Shown: positions 53,634-62,197, counted from the first letter of the stretch. The stretch is DNA of 64,000 nt from Marinobacter pelagius (GCF_003315345.1 NZ_QNRO01000004.1:157542-221541); one strand, 5' to 3'. Translations and numbers: made by a program. Notes: generated from the sequence alone by a model not told the origin.

Positions 53634-53711
53634 AGATGCTCCTCGATGATTCAATGTTATTGGGCACAGACACGGGCAGGACGGTTTTATTACAGCGACC
53701 GCCTGATTTTT

Positions 53712-55916
53712 TTAGCCCGTGGTCACTTCTTTACGCTTTTCCTGTCGGCTCTGGCCTTTTTTCCCGCGGCGCCATCCGTGAAGTTTCTCGAGAAGCCTGA
53801 GGATGCCTGCCGGCGCGTGGGCGCGTTTCCATTCGCCGGCCGCGTACTTGGCGGACTCGTTCCAGGTCGGGTAGGGGTGGATGGTACCCAGGATCTTGTT
53901 CAGGCCGAGGCCATGTTTCATCGCCAGGGTGAATTCCGCCAGGATTTCACCGGCGTGGGTGCCCACTACAACCGCGCCCAGAATCTTGTCCTTGCCCGGC
54001 GGTGTCAGCACCTTGATGAAGCCATAGTCCTCGCTCTCGGCTATCGCCCGGTCCAGATCATCCAGGCCATAGCGGGTGACCTCGTAGGCAATTCCCTTTT
54101 CTTTCGCTTCAGCTTCGCTCAGGCCGACCCGCGCCACTTCCGGCGAGGTGAAGGTGACCCAGGGCATGACCCGGTAGTCCACCCGGAAGCGCTTGAACTG
54201 GCCAAACAAACCATTCACCGCGGCATACCAGGCCTGGTGGGCGGCGGCGTGGGTGAACTGGTACGGGCCGGCGACATCGCCACAGGCAAACACGTTGGGG
54301 TAACGCAGGCTCATATCCTCTTCCACCGGCACGGTACCGTTGGGCAAGGTGTCCACGCCAATCCGTTCCAGGTTCAGGCCGGAGGTGTTCGCGGCACGGC
54401 CTACCGCTACCAGTACCTGATCGAAGGGAATTCTCACGCGTTCACCCTCATGATCGCAGTAGGCGACCTTCTCGCCGTTTTCTGTACGGAACTCGGCCGC
54501 AGAATGTTTGAGCCGGACATCGATGCCGTCAGCCTCGAACTGTTTCAAAACCACCGCGGCAACATCGGGATCTTCCTTCGACAGCAGACGTTCGCCGCGC
54601 TCCACCTGCGTCACCTTGCTGCCCAGGCGAGCAAAAACGTGGGCCAGTTCGGAACCGATCGGACCACCGCCCAGCACCAACAAACGCTCAGGTTGTTCCT
54701 GCAGGTCCCAGAGGTTATCGGAAGTCAGCGGCTGCATGTCTTCAAGTCCCGGGATCGGCGGCATGGCTGGCTTGCCTCCAGTGGCGACAATGATACTGCG
54801 CGCAGTCAGTCGTTCGGTACGGCCATCGTTGTGCCGAACCTCCAGTTCCCAGGGAGATACGAAGCTCGCCTCGCCGGAGATGCAGTCGACACCCAGCTTG
54901 CGGTAGCGCTCGGGGGAATCGTGGGGCTCCACTTTGGCAATCACGTCCTTGACCCGATTCATGATGGTTTTGAACGAGCCCTTCACCGGCACCGATTCCA
55001 GGCCGTAGCGATTGGCGTGGCGCAAGGTGTCTGCGGCCTTGGCACTGCGAATCAGGGCCTTGGAGGGTACACAGCCGGTGTTGAGACAGTCACCGCCCAT
55101 TTTGTGCTTTTCGATCAGGGCCACCTTTGCCTTGACGGCCGCGGCGATATAGGCCGAGACCAGGCCTGCAGAACCACCGCCGATGACCAGCAGGTTGTAG
55201 TCAAAATGCTCCGGTTTCTGCCAGCCGGCATACACCCGGCGCCGACGGATAAAGCCCACCACGAACTTGGCAATCAGGGGGAACAGTCCGAGCAGGGCAA
55301 AAGACAGAAGCAGATCGGCGGACACGATGTCGCCAGTGGACTGGATCTGGCCGAGCTGGGTGCCGGCATTCACGTAGACAAAGGTCCCCGGCAGCATGGC
55401 AATCCAGCTGACCAGGGCATAGGTGCGCAGCTTCATGCCGGTCAGGCCCATTGCCAGGTTGATCAGGAAGAACGGAAACACCGGCACCAGGCGCAGGGTT
55501 GCCAGGTAGAAGGCACCGTCTTTTTCGATACCCCTGTCGATCCTGGCAATGGTTTCCTTGTAGCGCTCCCGCAGGGTATCCCTTAAAAGAAAGCGTGCCA
55601 CAAGAAAGGCCAGGGAAGCGCCCACGGTCGAAGCAATGGACACCGCAGCCAGGCCATAAAGATTTCCGAAGAAGGCACCGCCGGCCAGGGTCATGATGGT
55701 TGCGCCAGGCAGGGACAGGGCGGTCACGACGACGTAGATCAGCCCATAACCGAGAACCGCCACCAGCAGATGTTGATCAATCCATTGGGTCAACGCAGCC
55801 TGATTCGACTGCAGGTTTTCCAGGGTCAGCAGCTTGTGGCCGTCCAGACCAATAAACACAGCCACGATCGCGGAGATAACGAGAATGAGTAAAAGCTTGC
55901 TTCGATTCATGTCCAT
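53712..55916 (-). CDS. TVP38/TMEM64 membrane domain fused to pyridine nucleotide-disulfide oxidoreductase
   Basis: A 734-residue fusion. Residues about 1-225 form a TVP38/DedA-like membrane domain (LSLPGATIMTLAGGAFFGNLYG, LRLVPVFPFFLINLAMGLTGMK). Residues about 240-705 are a flavoprotein disulfide reductase with FAD motif VIGGGSAGL, redox-active CLNTGCVPSK, NAD motif VLGGGPIGSELAH and the catalytic HPYPTWNE dyad near the C-terminus. The soluble half resembles mercuric reductase or dihydrolipoamide dehydrogenase but lacks an N-terminal metal-binding domain. The substrate is unknown. Fusion implies electron delivery at the membrane. Confidence 0.9.
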   Translation of the reverse strand: MDMNRSKLLLILVISAIVAVFIGLDGHKLLTLENLQSNQAALTQWIDQHLLVAVLGYGLIYVVVTALSLPGATIMTLAGGAFFGNLYGLAAVSIASTVGASLAFLVARFLLRDTLRERYKETIARIDRGIEKDGAFYLATLRLVPVFPFFLINLAMGLTGMKLRTYALVSWIAMLPGTFVYVNAGTQLGQIQSTGDIVSADLLLSFALLGLFPLIAKFVVGFIRRRRVYAGWQKPEHFDYNLLVIGGGSAGLVSAYIAAAVKAKVALIEKHKMGGDCLNTGCVPSKALIRSAKAADTLRHANRYGLESVPVKGSFKTIMNRVKDVIAKVEPHDSPERYRKLGVDCISGEASFVSPWELEVRHNDGRTERLTARSIIVATGGKPAMPPIPGLEDMQPLTSDNLWDLQEQPERLLVLGGGPIGSELAHVFARLGSKVTQVERGERLLSKEDPDVAAVVLKQFEADGIDVRLKHSAAEFRTENGEKVAYCDHEGERVRIPFDQVLVAVGRAANTSGLNLERIGVDTLPNGTVPVEEDMSLRYPNVFACGDVAGPYQFTHAAAHQAWYAAVNGLFGQFKRFRVDYRVMPWVTFTSPEVARVGLSEAEAKEKGIAYEVTRYGLDDLDRAIAESEDYGFIKVLTPPGKDKILGAVVVGTHAGEILAEFTLAMKHGLGLNKILGTIHPYPTWNESAKYAAGEWKRAHAPAGILRLLEKLHGWRRGKKGQSRQEKRKEVTTG

Positions 55917-56098
55917 ACCTGCAAAAAATGTATAAACCAGTACGTTGTTATTGCTGAGACACGATCACCGGCTGGATGTTACATCGTCCTTGATTTAAGA
56001 TTTTTGAGCAATCGCTACAGAATGCCGGAACTTTTCCGGAATCCGAACCACTATAAAGACACAGCGATCGAAGCCAGACTGACAAGGGACGGAAACCC

Positions 56099-56719
56099 AT
56101 GGACACAGCAGTGCATCCGGACATCGAAGGTTCACTGATAGAAGCACTCAAACAGGGCGACTCGACGGCCTACAAGCAAGCCGTGCGCGACTATTCACCG
56201 GGTATGCTGGCCGTCGCCCGGTTCTACCTGGACCACTCGAGCGCAGAGGAGATTGTCCAGGACTGCTGGGTTACGGTGATTGACGCCATCCACAAGTTTG
56301 AAGGCCGCTCCGGCCTGAAAACCTGGCTGCACCGGATCGTCGCCAACCGGTGCAAGAACAAGCTACGTTCCAGCAAGCGCGAAGTAGCGACCGATTTTTC
56401 CGAAGGCCTCGAGCCGGAGCTGGCCGAACGCTTCAACGCCACCGGCCGATGGGAGGTGCCGCCCAAGCTACAATTCCACGAATCCGCCGATAGCCTGATG
56501 GAAAACGGAGCACTCAGCGATTGTCTCGATAAACACCTCTCCGCTCTGCCGGAAACCCAACGCTCCGCCCTGATGCTCTACGAAGCCCACCAGCACAAAT
56601 CCGAAGATGTCTGTAACATTCTGGATGTCAGCGCCTCTAACCTTCGTGTACTTTTACACCGTGCGAGACAGAAGATCTTTCTCATGGTGGAGACCTTCCA
56701 GGAGACGGGCGAATGTTAA
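56099..56719 (+). CDS. ECF sigma factor
   Basis: A 206-residue ECF sigma factor: region 2 (YSPGMLAVARFYLDHSSAEEIVQDCWVTV read across about 32-60, KTWLHRIVANRCKNKLR) and region 4 (LSALPETQRSALMLYEAHQHKSEDVCNILDVS, NLRVLLHRARQKIF). Its stop is overlapped by the start of a zinc-finger anti-sigma gene. The neighbouring genes are a His-rich protein and a Cys-rich cytochrome on the opposite strand, suggesting metal, thiol or oxidative-stress control of that locus; this is inference. Confidence 0.93.
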   Translation: MDTAVHPDIEGSLIEALKQGDSTAYKQAVRDYSPGMLAVARFYLDHSSAEEIVQDCWVTVIDAIHKFEGRSGLKTWLHRIVANRCKNKLRSSKREVATDFSEGLEPELAERFNATGRWEVPPKLQFHESADSLMENGALSDCLDKHLSALPETQRSALMLYEAHQHKSEDVCNILDVSASNLRVLLHRARQKIFLMVETFQETGEC

Positions 56720-56973
56720 TGTGCAGGGACCTGGCCGAAATAGCCAGTGACTACATCGATGGCGAACTCAGCGGCCGACAGAATCTGTCCGTGAAAATGC
56801 ACCTGATGATGTGCAAGGACTGCCGAACCTTTATCGGCAACCTGCGCGCAAGTACCGAGCTTTTGCAGGCGCACTCCGCCGGCCACCCGGACGAAGAACT
56901 CCTGCGTCGGATCGATGAGCGGGTCTCCGAAGCCCTCAAGACACGAAGACCCCGAGATAAGGACGACGAATAA
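56713..56973 (+). CDS. Zinc-finger (ZAS-type) anti-sigma factor
   Basis: An 86-residue soluble protein with the HCC zinc-binding pattern of ZAS-domain anti-sigma factors: Cys near the start (LMCRDLAEIASDYIDGEL), then HLMMCKDC (H-x3-C-x2-C). In ChrR/RsrA-type factors this zinc site responds to thiol oxidation or metal, so redox release of the ECF sigma is a reasonable guess. No membrane helix is present. The start ATG at 56713 follows GGAG. The ATG at 56719, forming TAATG with the sigma stop, is also possible. Confidence 0.9.
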   Translation: MLMCRDLAEIASDYIDGELSGRQNLSVKMHLMMCKDCRTFIGNLRASTELLQAHSAGHPDEELLRRIDERVSEALKTRRPRDKDDE

Positions 56974-56992
56974 ATGTTCCCGGCGGGGGTGG

Positions 56993-57745
56993 TCACACCC
57001 CCGGGATTTGTTGCATGCGCCTGTTCTGTCCCGCACCAGCCGCCCGGGTTCGTCTTTTCCGTTCAGCTTCGAGTCTGTCCGCCCAACTCTCGACGTCGAT
57101 CGGAATGGTCCCGGTAATCTCCAGGGATCGATCCTCCAGTACCTGTTCCAGGCTTTGCTCTCGCCGTTGTTCTATCAACTCGTCCCGGTGGTGCAATAAG
57201 GCTTCGATCTGGGGCCGGAAACCACGCACCATGGCCGTCAGCCAGCGGTTCACCGGCCAGCTGGGATAAGCGTGGTCAATGGCGAACCGATCCAGCACGG
57301 TCGTGATTGTTGTCGCCGTCAGCCAGCTCTCGTCCGTCACCCAGCGATTTACCGCAAACAGGTCGGTGGGGTAGCCCCAGGCATCCATGGAGATGGCAAC
57401 CAGGTGCGCCACCCGCTCCTCGCCGGTGGGCCCCATCGCTGGCTCTACCCCCTCTGGTAAAGAGGCGTCACGAAGGAACAGATGGAAATGGCCATGTTCG
57501 GCGTGGTCCTCCCGGTGGGCGTGATAGTAATACTGGGACGCTGTATCCCGGTCATAAACGTCCTCTTTCGGGTAATGATCCATTTCATAGAAAGGGCCCT
57601 GATCCTTGAGCACTTCCCCAACCACATTCAACCCGCCTTTCTCCAACACCCGGTAGCACTCCCGGATATCGTCAATGGCCGCCAGACTGATTTCCAGCTG
57701 CGCGTCCGTCAGGGTCGCCAGCCTGGGAATACGAAGTTCAGTCAT
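56993..57745 (-). CDS. Conserved protein with a His-rich putative metal site
   Basis: A 250-residue soluble protein with no signal peptide. The striking segment is YYYHAHREDHAEHGHFHLFLR at about residues 72-92 (seven His), likely a metal site. Around it lie DQGPFYEMDHYPKEDVYD and HLVAISMDAWGYPTDLFAVN. It resembles proteins currently annotated only as a DUF (possibly DUF6969), an uncertain recollection. It is the second gene of a probable minus-strand unit behind the Cys-rich cytochrome, with AAGGAGGTG as ribosome-binding site and an intervening hairpin. Its 3' end converges on the anti-sigma gene. Confidence 0.75.
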   Translation of the reverse strand: MTELRIPRLATLTDAQLEISLAAIDDIRECYRVLEKGGLNVVGEVLKDQGPFYEMDHYPKEDVYDRDTASQYYYHAHREDHAEHGHFHLFLRDASLPEGVEPAMGPTGEERVAHLVAISMDAWGYPTDLFAVNRWVTDESWLTATTITTVLDRFAIDHAYPSWPVNRWLTAMVRGFRPQIEALLHHRDELIEQRREQSLEQVLEDRSLEITGTIPIDVESWADRLEAERKRRTRAAGAGQNRRMQQIPGV

Positions 57746-57767
57746 AGCCTTTCACCTCCTTGCCGGG

Positions 57768-57795
57768 GCGACTTCCGAAAATTCCCGGAAGTCGC
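57768..57795 (-). other. Hairpin between cytochrome and His-rich genes
   Basis: A 10-bp stem GCGACTTCCG/CGGAAGTCGC with an 8-nt loop lies between the two minus-strand genes, just before the ribosome-binding site of the downstream one. It could shield or set relative expression; no T-run is present. Confidence 0.5.
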
Positions 57796-57818
57796 GCCCA
57801 TGAACATTTTCAGCAACC

Positions 57819-58667
57819 TCAGGCAGTGGCATCTGCCAGCCGTTTCCCGGCACTGGCGGAACAGGGGTTCTTCGCCGCACAGGGATTTTTGGTTGCACAC
57901 GGATTTTTCGTGGCGCAGGGGTTTTTACCGGCGCACGGGTTGCAGGCACCGCATTTACCACCCTTCAGGGCACAGGGATTAGCAGCCAGCTGCTCCTGGA
58001 CCTTACCCATATAGGTGGTGAGTGCCGCCAGCTGCTCGCCACTCCAGTCCAGGGGCTCGGCTGCCATGGGCTGGACCATGCAGATCTGGACCATCTCATC
58101 CAGATGCACCGAATCCATGCCGAAGATGTCCCGGGCCATGGCCACGGAGTGCGGATAGGCCTTGGCAAAGGTGGCGTTGTAACCGGCGCCATCGTTATGG
58201 CAGGTCGCACAGGACAGGCCGTTGCCGCTCAGGGAGGTGTCGTTGAACAGCTTTTCCCCCAGCGTCATCAGCTTACAGGGATTCCCCTCATAGGGCTGAT
58301 AGTTGGCGGGCCTGGAGACCTTTTTGGCGGCACAGGGATTGGGTTTGGCGCCACACTTCCCCGAAGCCGCACAGGGGTTACAGGTCTTTGTGGCACAGGG
58401 ATTACAGCCGTTGCTGGCACAGGGGTTCTTTGCGGCGCAAGGATTTTTGGAAGCACAGGGGTTTTTGGCGGCGCAGGGATTGCCTCCGGCCTGGCAGTAC
58501 TGCTCTGCCTTGCACTTGTTCTTGCACGGAGAGCAGGCGCTGCAGGCTGCAGCCGCGAGCCCGCCGGTCCCCAGCATGGCCGTCACCAGGGCTGCAGACC
58601 ACCAGGTGGCGCGGCGATGTTCGAACGAAGTACGAATCGCGTTTCTCAGAGGATGTATTGTGGACAT
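57819..58667 (-). CDS. Exported cytochrome c embedded in NPC-type Cys repeats
   Basis: A 282-residue exported protein with 27 cysteines. A hydrophobic signal segment (about 22-41) is followed by Cys-rich repeats (42-112) of the form NPCAAKNPCASK, a short cytochrome c domain (about 125-228) with one haem site CATCH (Cys153, Cys156, His157) and a likely Met ligand in MVQPMAAEPLDW, then a second repeat block (231-269, ATKNPC units). The two repeat blocks look metallothionein-like and could bind copper or another soft metal. It starts the minus-strand unit that includes the His-rich protein and is divergent from a decayed gene. I know no characterised homologue. Confidence 0.88.
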   Translation of the reverse strand: MSTIHPLRNAIRTSFEHRRATWWSAALVTAMLGTGGLAAAACSACSPCKNKCKAEQYCQAGGNPCAAKNPCASKNPCAAKNPCASNGCNPCATKTCNPCAASGKCGAKPNPCAAKKVSRPANYQPYEGNPCKLMTLGEKLFNDTSLSGNGLSCATCHNDGAGYNATFAKAYPHSVAMARDIFGMDSVHLDEMVQICMVQPMAAEPLDWSGEQLAALTTYMGKVQEQLAANPCALKGGKCGACNPCAGKNPCATKNPCATKNPCAAKNPCSASAGKRLADATA

Positions 58668-58843
58668 TGTCTCTCTCCCTGATCATGGAGTTATGGTTTG
58701 GGGCCGTCGGAGCCCGCCACCGCCCGAAGGGGCGGTCAGGTAGGAGACACATGAGTTCCGGAACTATTACACAGGTCTGTAACAATTTTGTTCGCGGTTT
58801 GTCAGCACTATAAATAACGGCAGACACACAACCGGGTTACCAT

Positions 58844-59330
58844 ATGCTGCTTGACTGGCTGTCGCGGCGCCTGGCCGCCTATCTTTCCAAACAGATCAAA
58901 TGCCACTCCGTTCGAACCTCCAGCTGGGAGGCCATGCAGTGCTCTGTCAGACCCGGCGATGTGCTTCTGGTCGAAGGTAAGTCGAGAATCAGTAAGGCCA
59001 TCAAATATCTGACCCAGTCCACCTGGTCCCATGCGGCCCTCTACCTGGGTCCGAACGCAGCCCTTGGAATGACGGAAGACGGCGAGCCTCACGTATTGGT
59101 CGAAGCGGATCTTGAGGAAGGTATCCGCTCACTTCCGCTGTCCTTTTACCGGCACTTCCACACCCGTATATGACGACCCCGATTCGGACGCCCAGTCACG
59201 CGAATACTTCCGCATTCGCCATCACTCCCTGTTCGCCCCCCGGGATTTCGACGTCTCTCCCTACTTTGACGTCATCAAACCCACTGTCGAGCAGGGGTTT
59301 GATTACCGGCAATTTCAATGGGCGGATTGA
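58844..59330 (+). pseudogene. Decayed YiiX/YebB-like papain-fold hydrolase gene (internal deletion and frameshift)
   Basis: The first frame gives about 109 residues (PGDVLLVEGKSRISKAIKYL, STWSHAALYLG, HVLVEADLEEGIRSLP), typical of the N-terminal half of permuted NlpC/P60-like hydrolases with the Cys/His region around SHAALY. At 59171-59173 it stops. The next frame immediately continues with DDPDSDAQSREYFRIRHHS and FDVIKPTVEQGFDYRQFQW, which is the C-terminus expected for the same family. The middle part is missing. The simplest reading is a deletion with frameshift near position 59168, making the gene non-functional; assembly error is the alternative. Confidence 0.75.
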
Positions 59331-59574
59331 GCAATCACCTTCGTGCGGCAATCAAAAAAAGGGTGGAGACCAGCTCCACCCAAGGGGTTTACCACCCGAC
59401 CAACGATGCAAAAGTCACACAGAGTCAACGCAGCAATTACGCCAAGTCGGCTCAACGGTACTTGCCGTTCTGTGTTTTACTCCGTACTGACTCGCCAGCC
59501 AGCGGAATGTTACAAGGCCAGGTGATGTTTTCCTGAATGCGCCAGACACTGAATCCGACCAACGGGGATTTCCG

Positions 59575-60765
59575 ATGACCAACAACCTGCCAAGCGACAG
59601 AAAACCCGCCATAATCGCCGCCCTGGCCGGAGGCTGGGTCGGGGATTCAGCCAGCCTTGGTCTGCACTGGTTGTATGACAGCGCGCGCATTCTTGAAGTA
59701 GGCGGTGAATCACCGGAATTCCTGCCACCGGATGCGGACTATTTCACCGTCGGATTCGGTTACTTTGCGCACGAGGGAAAACGCTCCGGTGACATAAGCC
59801 ATTATGGAGCGGCCACCGGCGTACTGACCGGCAGCCTCTTGGCCAGCAAAGGCATACTTGATGTTCGCGATTACCAGCGACGCTTCCGGGCGTACTTTGG
59901 CCCCGGCGGTCAGTGGCGGGGCTTTATCGACAACCCGACACGAGTCACCCTGAACAACCTGAACAGCATCGAACAGGAAGCGATTGAGCGGGCCCAATCA
60001 ACCATCACAACCGAACTGACCGACAAGCAGAAGCGGATACTGGTGCAGAAGGTGCTGCCTTACACCCGACGCCTGAGTGGCAATGAACTGGCGGAACCGG
60101 TTCGCAGGGCCATCGACCTGACCTACCATGAGACGGAGATTCAGGAAGCGGGCGTCTACCTCGCCGAAACCATCGACCAGCACCTGTTGCCGGAAAGCGG
60201 CGCCAACGACATGCAGCTACCCGCGGTATCCAAACTGCCGCCCCTGGTGGCCAGTTATTGCGGCAGTGATCGATTAATGGAGCTTAGCGAAGCCGCTGTC
60301 CGGGTCACCAATCACAATGACGAAGCGGTGGCCTGGGCCAAGTGCGCGGCGCGACTTCTGGACCATCTTTTCCGGGGCGAGTCGATGCCGGCGGCCCTGG
60401 AAACGGCCAAAGCCTACGCTCCGGACCAGGCAAGCCTGGCCAGGGCCCAGTCCGGTTCATCTCTGGATGCGATACAAGCCGGCGACACTTTCGGCCGCAC
60501 CTGCTACCTGCACGAAGCCATGCCGGTGATCTTCCATATCCTGACCCACGCCAGAAGTTATACCGAGGCGATTCGCGCGAATATTCACTGCGGGGGCGAT
60601 TCCTGTGGCCGGGCCTGGATTATCGGCCCGGCAATGGCCGCCGTACACGGAGTCGGTGGTGAGCGCGGAATCCCTCTCGGCTGGCTGACGCGGGTCACCG
60701 ATGCGCCTGCGATCCTCCGGGACATTGAAACGCTGGTAAACCGTCCCTGGTCAGTCTCGCGTTGA
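59575..60765 (+). CDS. ADP-ribosylglycohydrolase-fold protein with altered metal motif
   Basis: A 396-residue all-helical protein of the ADP-ribosylglycohydrolase/DraG superfamily. The N-terminal AALAGGWVGDSASLGLHWLY corresponds to the first metal-binding GD segment. The C-terminal GGDxDT motif reads HCGGDSCGRAWIIGPAMAA, so the second Asp is Cys and the Thr is Gly. Di-magnesium binding may therefore differ, and the protein could belong to the crystallin-J1/SelJ-like side of the family instead of acting on ADP-ribosyl-arginine. The ATG at 59575 follows CGGGGA. It overlaps the 3' end of a convergent small gene by 15 nt. Confidence 0.85.
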   Translation: MTNNLPSDRKPAIIAALAGGWVGDSASLGLHWLYDSARILEVGGESPEFLPPDADYFTVGFGYFAHEGKRSGDISHYGAATGVLTGSLLASKGILDVRDYQRRFRAYFGPGGQWRGFIDNPTRVTLNNLNSIEQEAIERAQSTITTELTDKQKRILVQKVLPYTRRLSGNELAEPVRRAIDLTYHETEIQEAGVYLAETIDQHLLPESGANDMQLPAVSKLPPLVASYCGSDRLMELSEAAVRVTNHNDEAVAWAKCAARLLDHLFRGESMPAALETAKAYAPDQASLARAQSGSSLDAIQAGDTFGRTCYLHEAMPVIFHILTHARSYTEAIRANIHCGGDSCGRAWIIGPAMAAVHGVGGERGIPLGWLTRVTDAPAILRDIETLVNRPWSVSR

Positions 60766-60945
60766 GGGGCAAGGCGCCCCGCAGGGCGCACAGGCGGTTT
60801 CATCCCGCTGCATCAACGCCGTTTCCACGTTGCCCTGACCGGAATTGAACGCAAAGGTCGGGCTGCCGAGATGATCCGCCATGATCAATGCCAGAATCAC
60901 CCCGAGCATGACCACGATGCGGGCACGACTGTAGGCTTTGTTCAT
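60751..60945 (-). CDS. Small membrane protein with C-terminal Cys motif
   Basis: A 64-residue protein with one predicted membrane helix (about 9-28, ARIVVMLGVILALIMADHLG) and a C-terminal ACAPCGAPCPS, a CxxCxxxC arrangement. The ATG at 60945 has GGGAGG 5-6 nt upstream, a strong ribosome-binding site. It lies 14 nt behind the YeeE/YedE gene and thus ends the rhodanese-YeeE operon. Its cysteines could carry sulfane sulfur or a metal; this is inference. Confidence 0.65.
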   Translation of the reverse strand: MNKAYSRARIVVMLGVILALIMADHLGSPTFAFNSGQGNVETALMQRDETACAPCGAPCPSTRD

Positions 60946-60959
60946 CCTATCCTCCCGCA

Positions 60960-62177
60960 TCAGTTGGGCAGCCGGAACCACGGCCGGAGCCGGATTCCGA
61001 TCAATGAGCCGGCAAAGGCGCAGGCAAACCAGATCCAGGCATGCAGGCTGGCTGAGGCAATGCCTGAGAACAGCGCGCCGATATTGCAGCCGAAGCCCAG
61101 CCGGGCGCCATAACCCAGCAGCAACCCACCCACCACGGCAGCCAGGAACTGGCGACCTTCCGGCCGGTTACGGCTGGCCTCGTTGAAACGGTTAGCCAGG
61201 CCCGCCGCCAGCATGGCGCCAAGCAGCAGACCAAAGTTCATCACTGAAGGTATGTTAGTCAGCACCGAATCCTTCAGGGCCATGGCGGGGTAATCCCAAG
61301 TCCAGAACTCGAACTGGGCCATGTTTACACCGACCACTTCCAGGGCCTTGGCGCCCCAGACGTTAAAGGCAAAGGTAATGCTCCAGGGCGCACCACCGAT
61401 GGCCAGGGTCAGGGCATTGCCGGCCGCGAGAATCAGGATGGCCCAAGTGAAGGGCCAGCGACCGCTCAGCAAAGTTCTGAGCACACCGTGGCTCTGGCCT
61501 TTCCATAGCAACTCATCCCGCTCGATCGAACCATGAGCCTTGCGCTCGATGCGGTTGACCCACCAGGCGATCGATCCCAGACCGACAAACTGCACCAGAA
61601 TGGCACCGCTGACGCCAAAACTATTGACCAGCGGTACCGGATCGAACCCGGGCTGATCCAGCCACCAGGGCAGGTGGATGGAACCGAGCACGGCGCCGGC
61701 AATAAAGAACACCAACGTGACTACCATGCGGATGTTGCCGGCGCCCACAGTAAACAGGGTACCCGAGCCGCAGCCGCCACCCAGCTGCATGCCGATACCG
61801 AACAGGAACGAGCCCACCACCAGGGAAGTGCCCACCGGCGCCACTGCACCCACCAGGCCCTCCTGGCCACTATGGAGCATGGGCACCATGACCAGGGAGC
61901 TCACCGCGAACAACAGCAACTGGGCGCGCATGCCTGCGCCACGTTTTTTCACCACCAGATTGCGCCAGCCGGCGGTGAAGCCGAAGGCTCCGTGGTAAAG
62001 CGCCATGCCCAGCACGGTGCCCACCACAAACAGCACTACCATAAAGGGGGCCGTTTCCAGCCAGATCAGTCCACCCAATAGAGCGAAGCCCGCCAGTGCG
62101 GTCGAGACAATAAACCGGTCTACCTGCCAGGGTGGTTGTTGGAGATCCGGCTGAAGAACTGCGGAGTCAGTCATCAC
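60960..62177 (-). CDS. YeeE/YedE-family (TsuA-like) sulfur-compound transporter
   Basis: A 405-residue inner-membrane protein with about ten helices in two homologous halves. The conserved Cys-bearing loops are present: MQLGGGCGSGTLFTVGAG in the first half and GFGCNIGALFSGIASASLH in the second. In the characterised TsuA, such Cys residues relay thiosulfate across the membrane. The neighbouring rhodanese supports a thiosulfate or sulfane-sulfur role. Two adjacent ATG codons open the gene; 62177 is the first. Confidence 0.92.
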   Translation of the reverse strand: MMTDSAVLQPDLQQPPWQVDRFIVSTALAGFALLGGLIWLETAPFMVVLFVVGTVLGMALYHGAFGFTAGWRNLVVKKRGAGMRAQLLLFAVSSLVMVPMLHSGQEGLVGAVAPVGTSLVVGSFLFGIGMQLGGGCGSGTLFTVGAGNIRMVVTLVFFIAGAVLGSIHLPWWLDQPGFDPVPLVNSFGVSGAILVQFVGLGSIAWWVNRIERKAHGSIERDELLWKGQSHGVLRTLLSGRWPFTWAILILAAGNALTLAIGGAPWSITFAFNVWGAKALEVVGVNMAQFEFWTWDYPAMALKDSVLTNIPSVMNFGLLLGAMLAAGLANRFNEASRNRPEGRQFLAAVVGGLLLGYGARLGFGCNIGALFSGIASASLHAWIWFACAFAGSLIGIRLRPWFRLPN

Positions 62178-62197
62178 GTTTCCATCTAATCAGGCAT

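Noticed and set aside
52713..55586. 957-codon open frame on the + strand
   Set aside because: It lies antisense to the radical SAM and TVP38-flavoprotein genes, which have clear family motifs. Its own translation has none and reflects GC-rich codon bias.
59331..59574. Short frames after the decayed hydrolase gene
   Set aside because: Frames of 60-72 codons here have no ribosome-binding site, signal or family character; the stretch holds only a small hairpin (GGTGGAG/CTCCACC near 59361).
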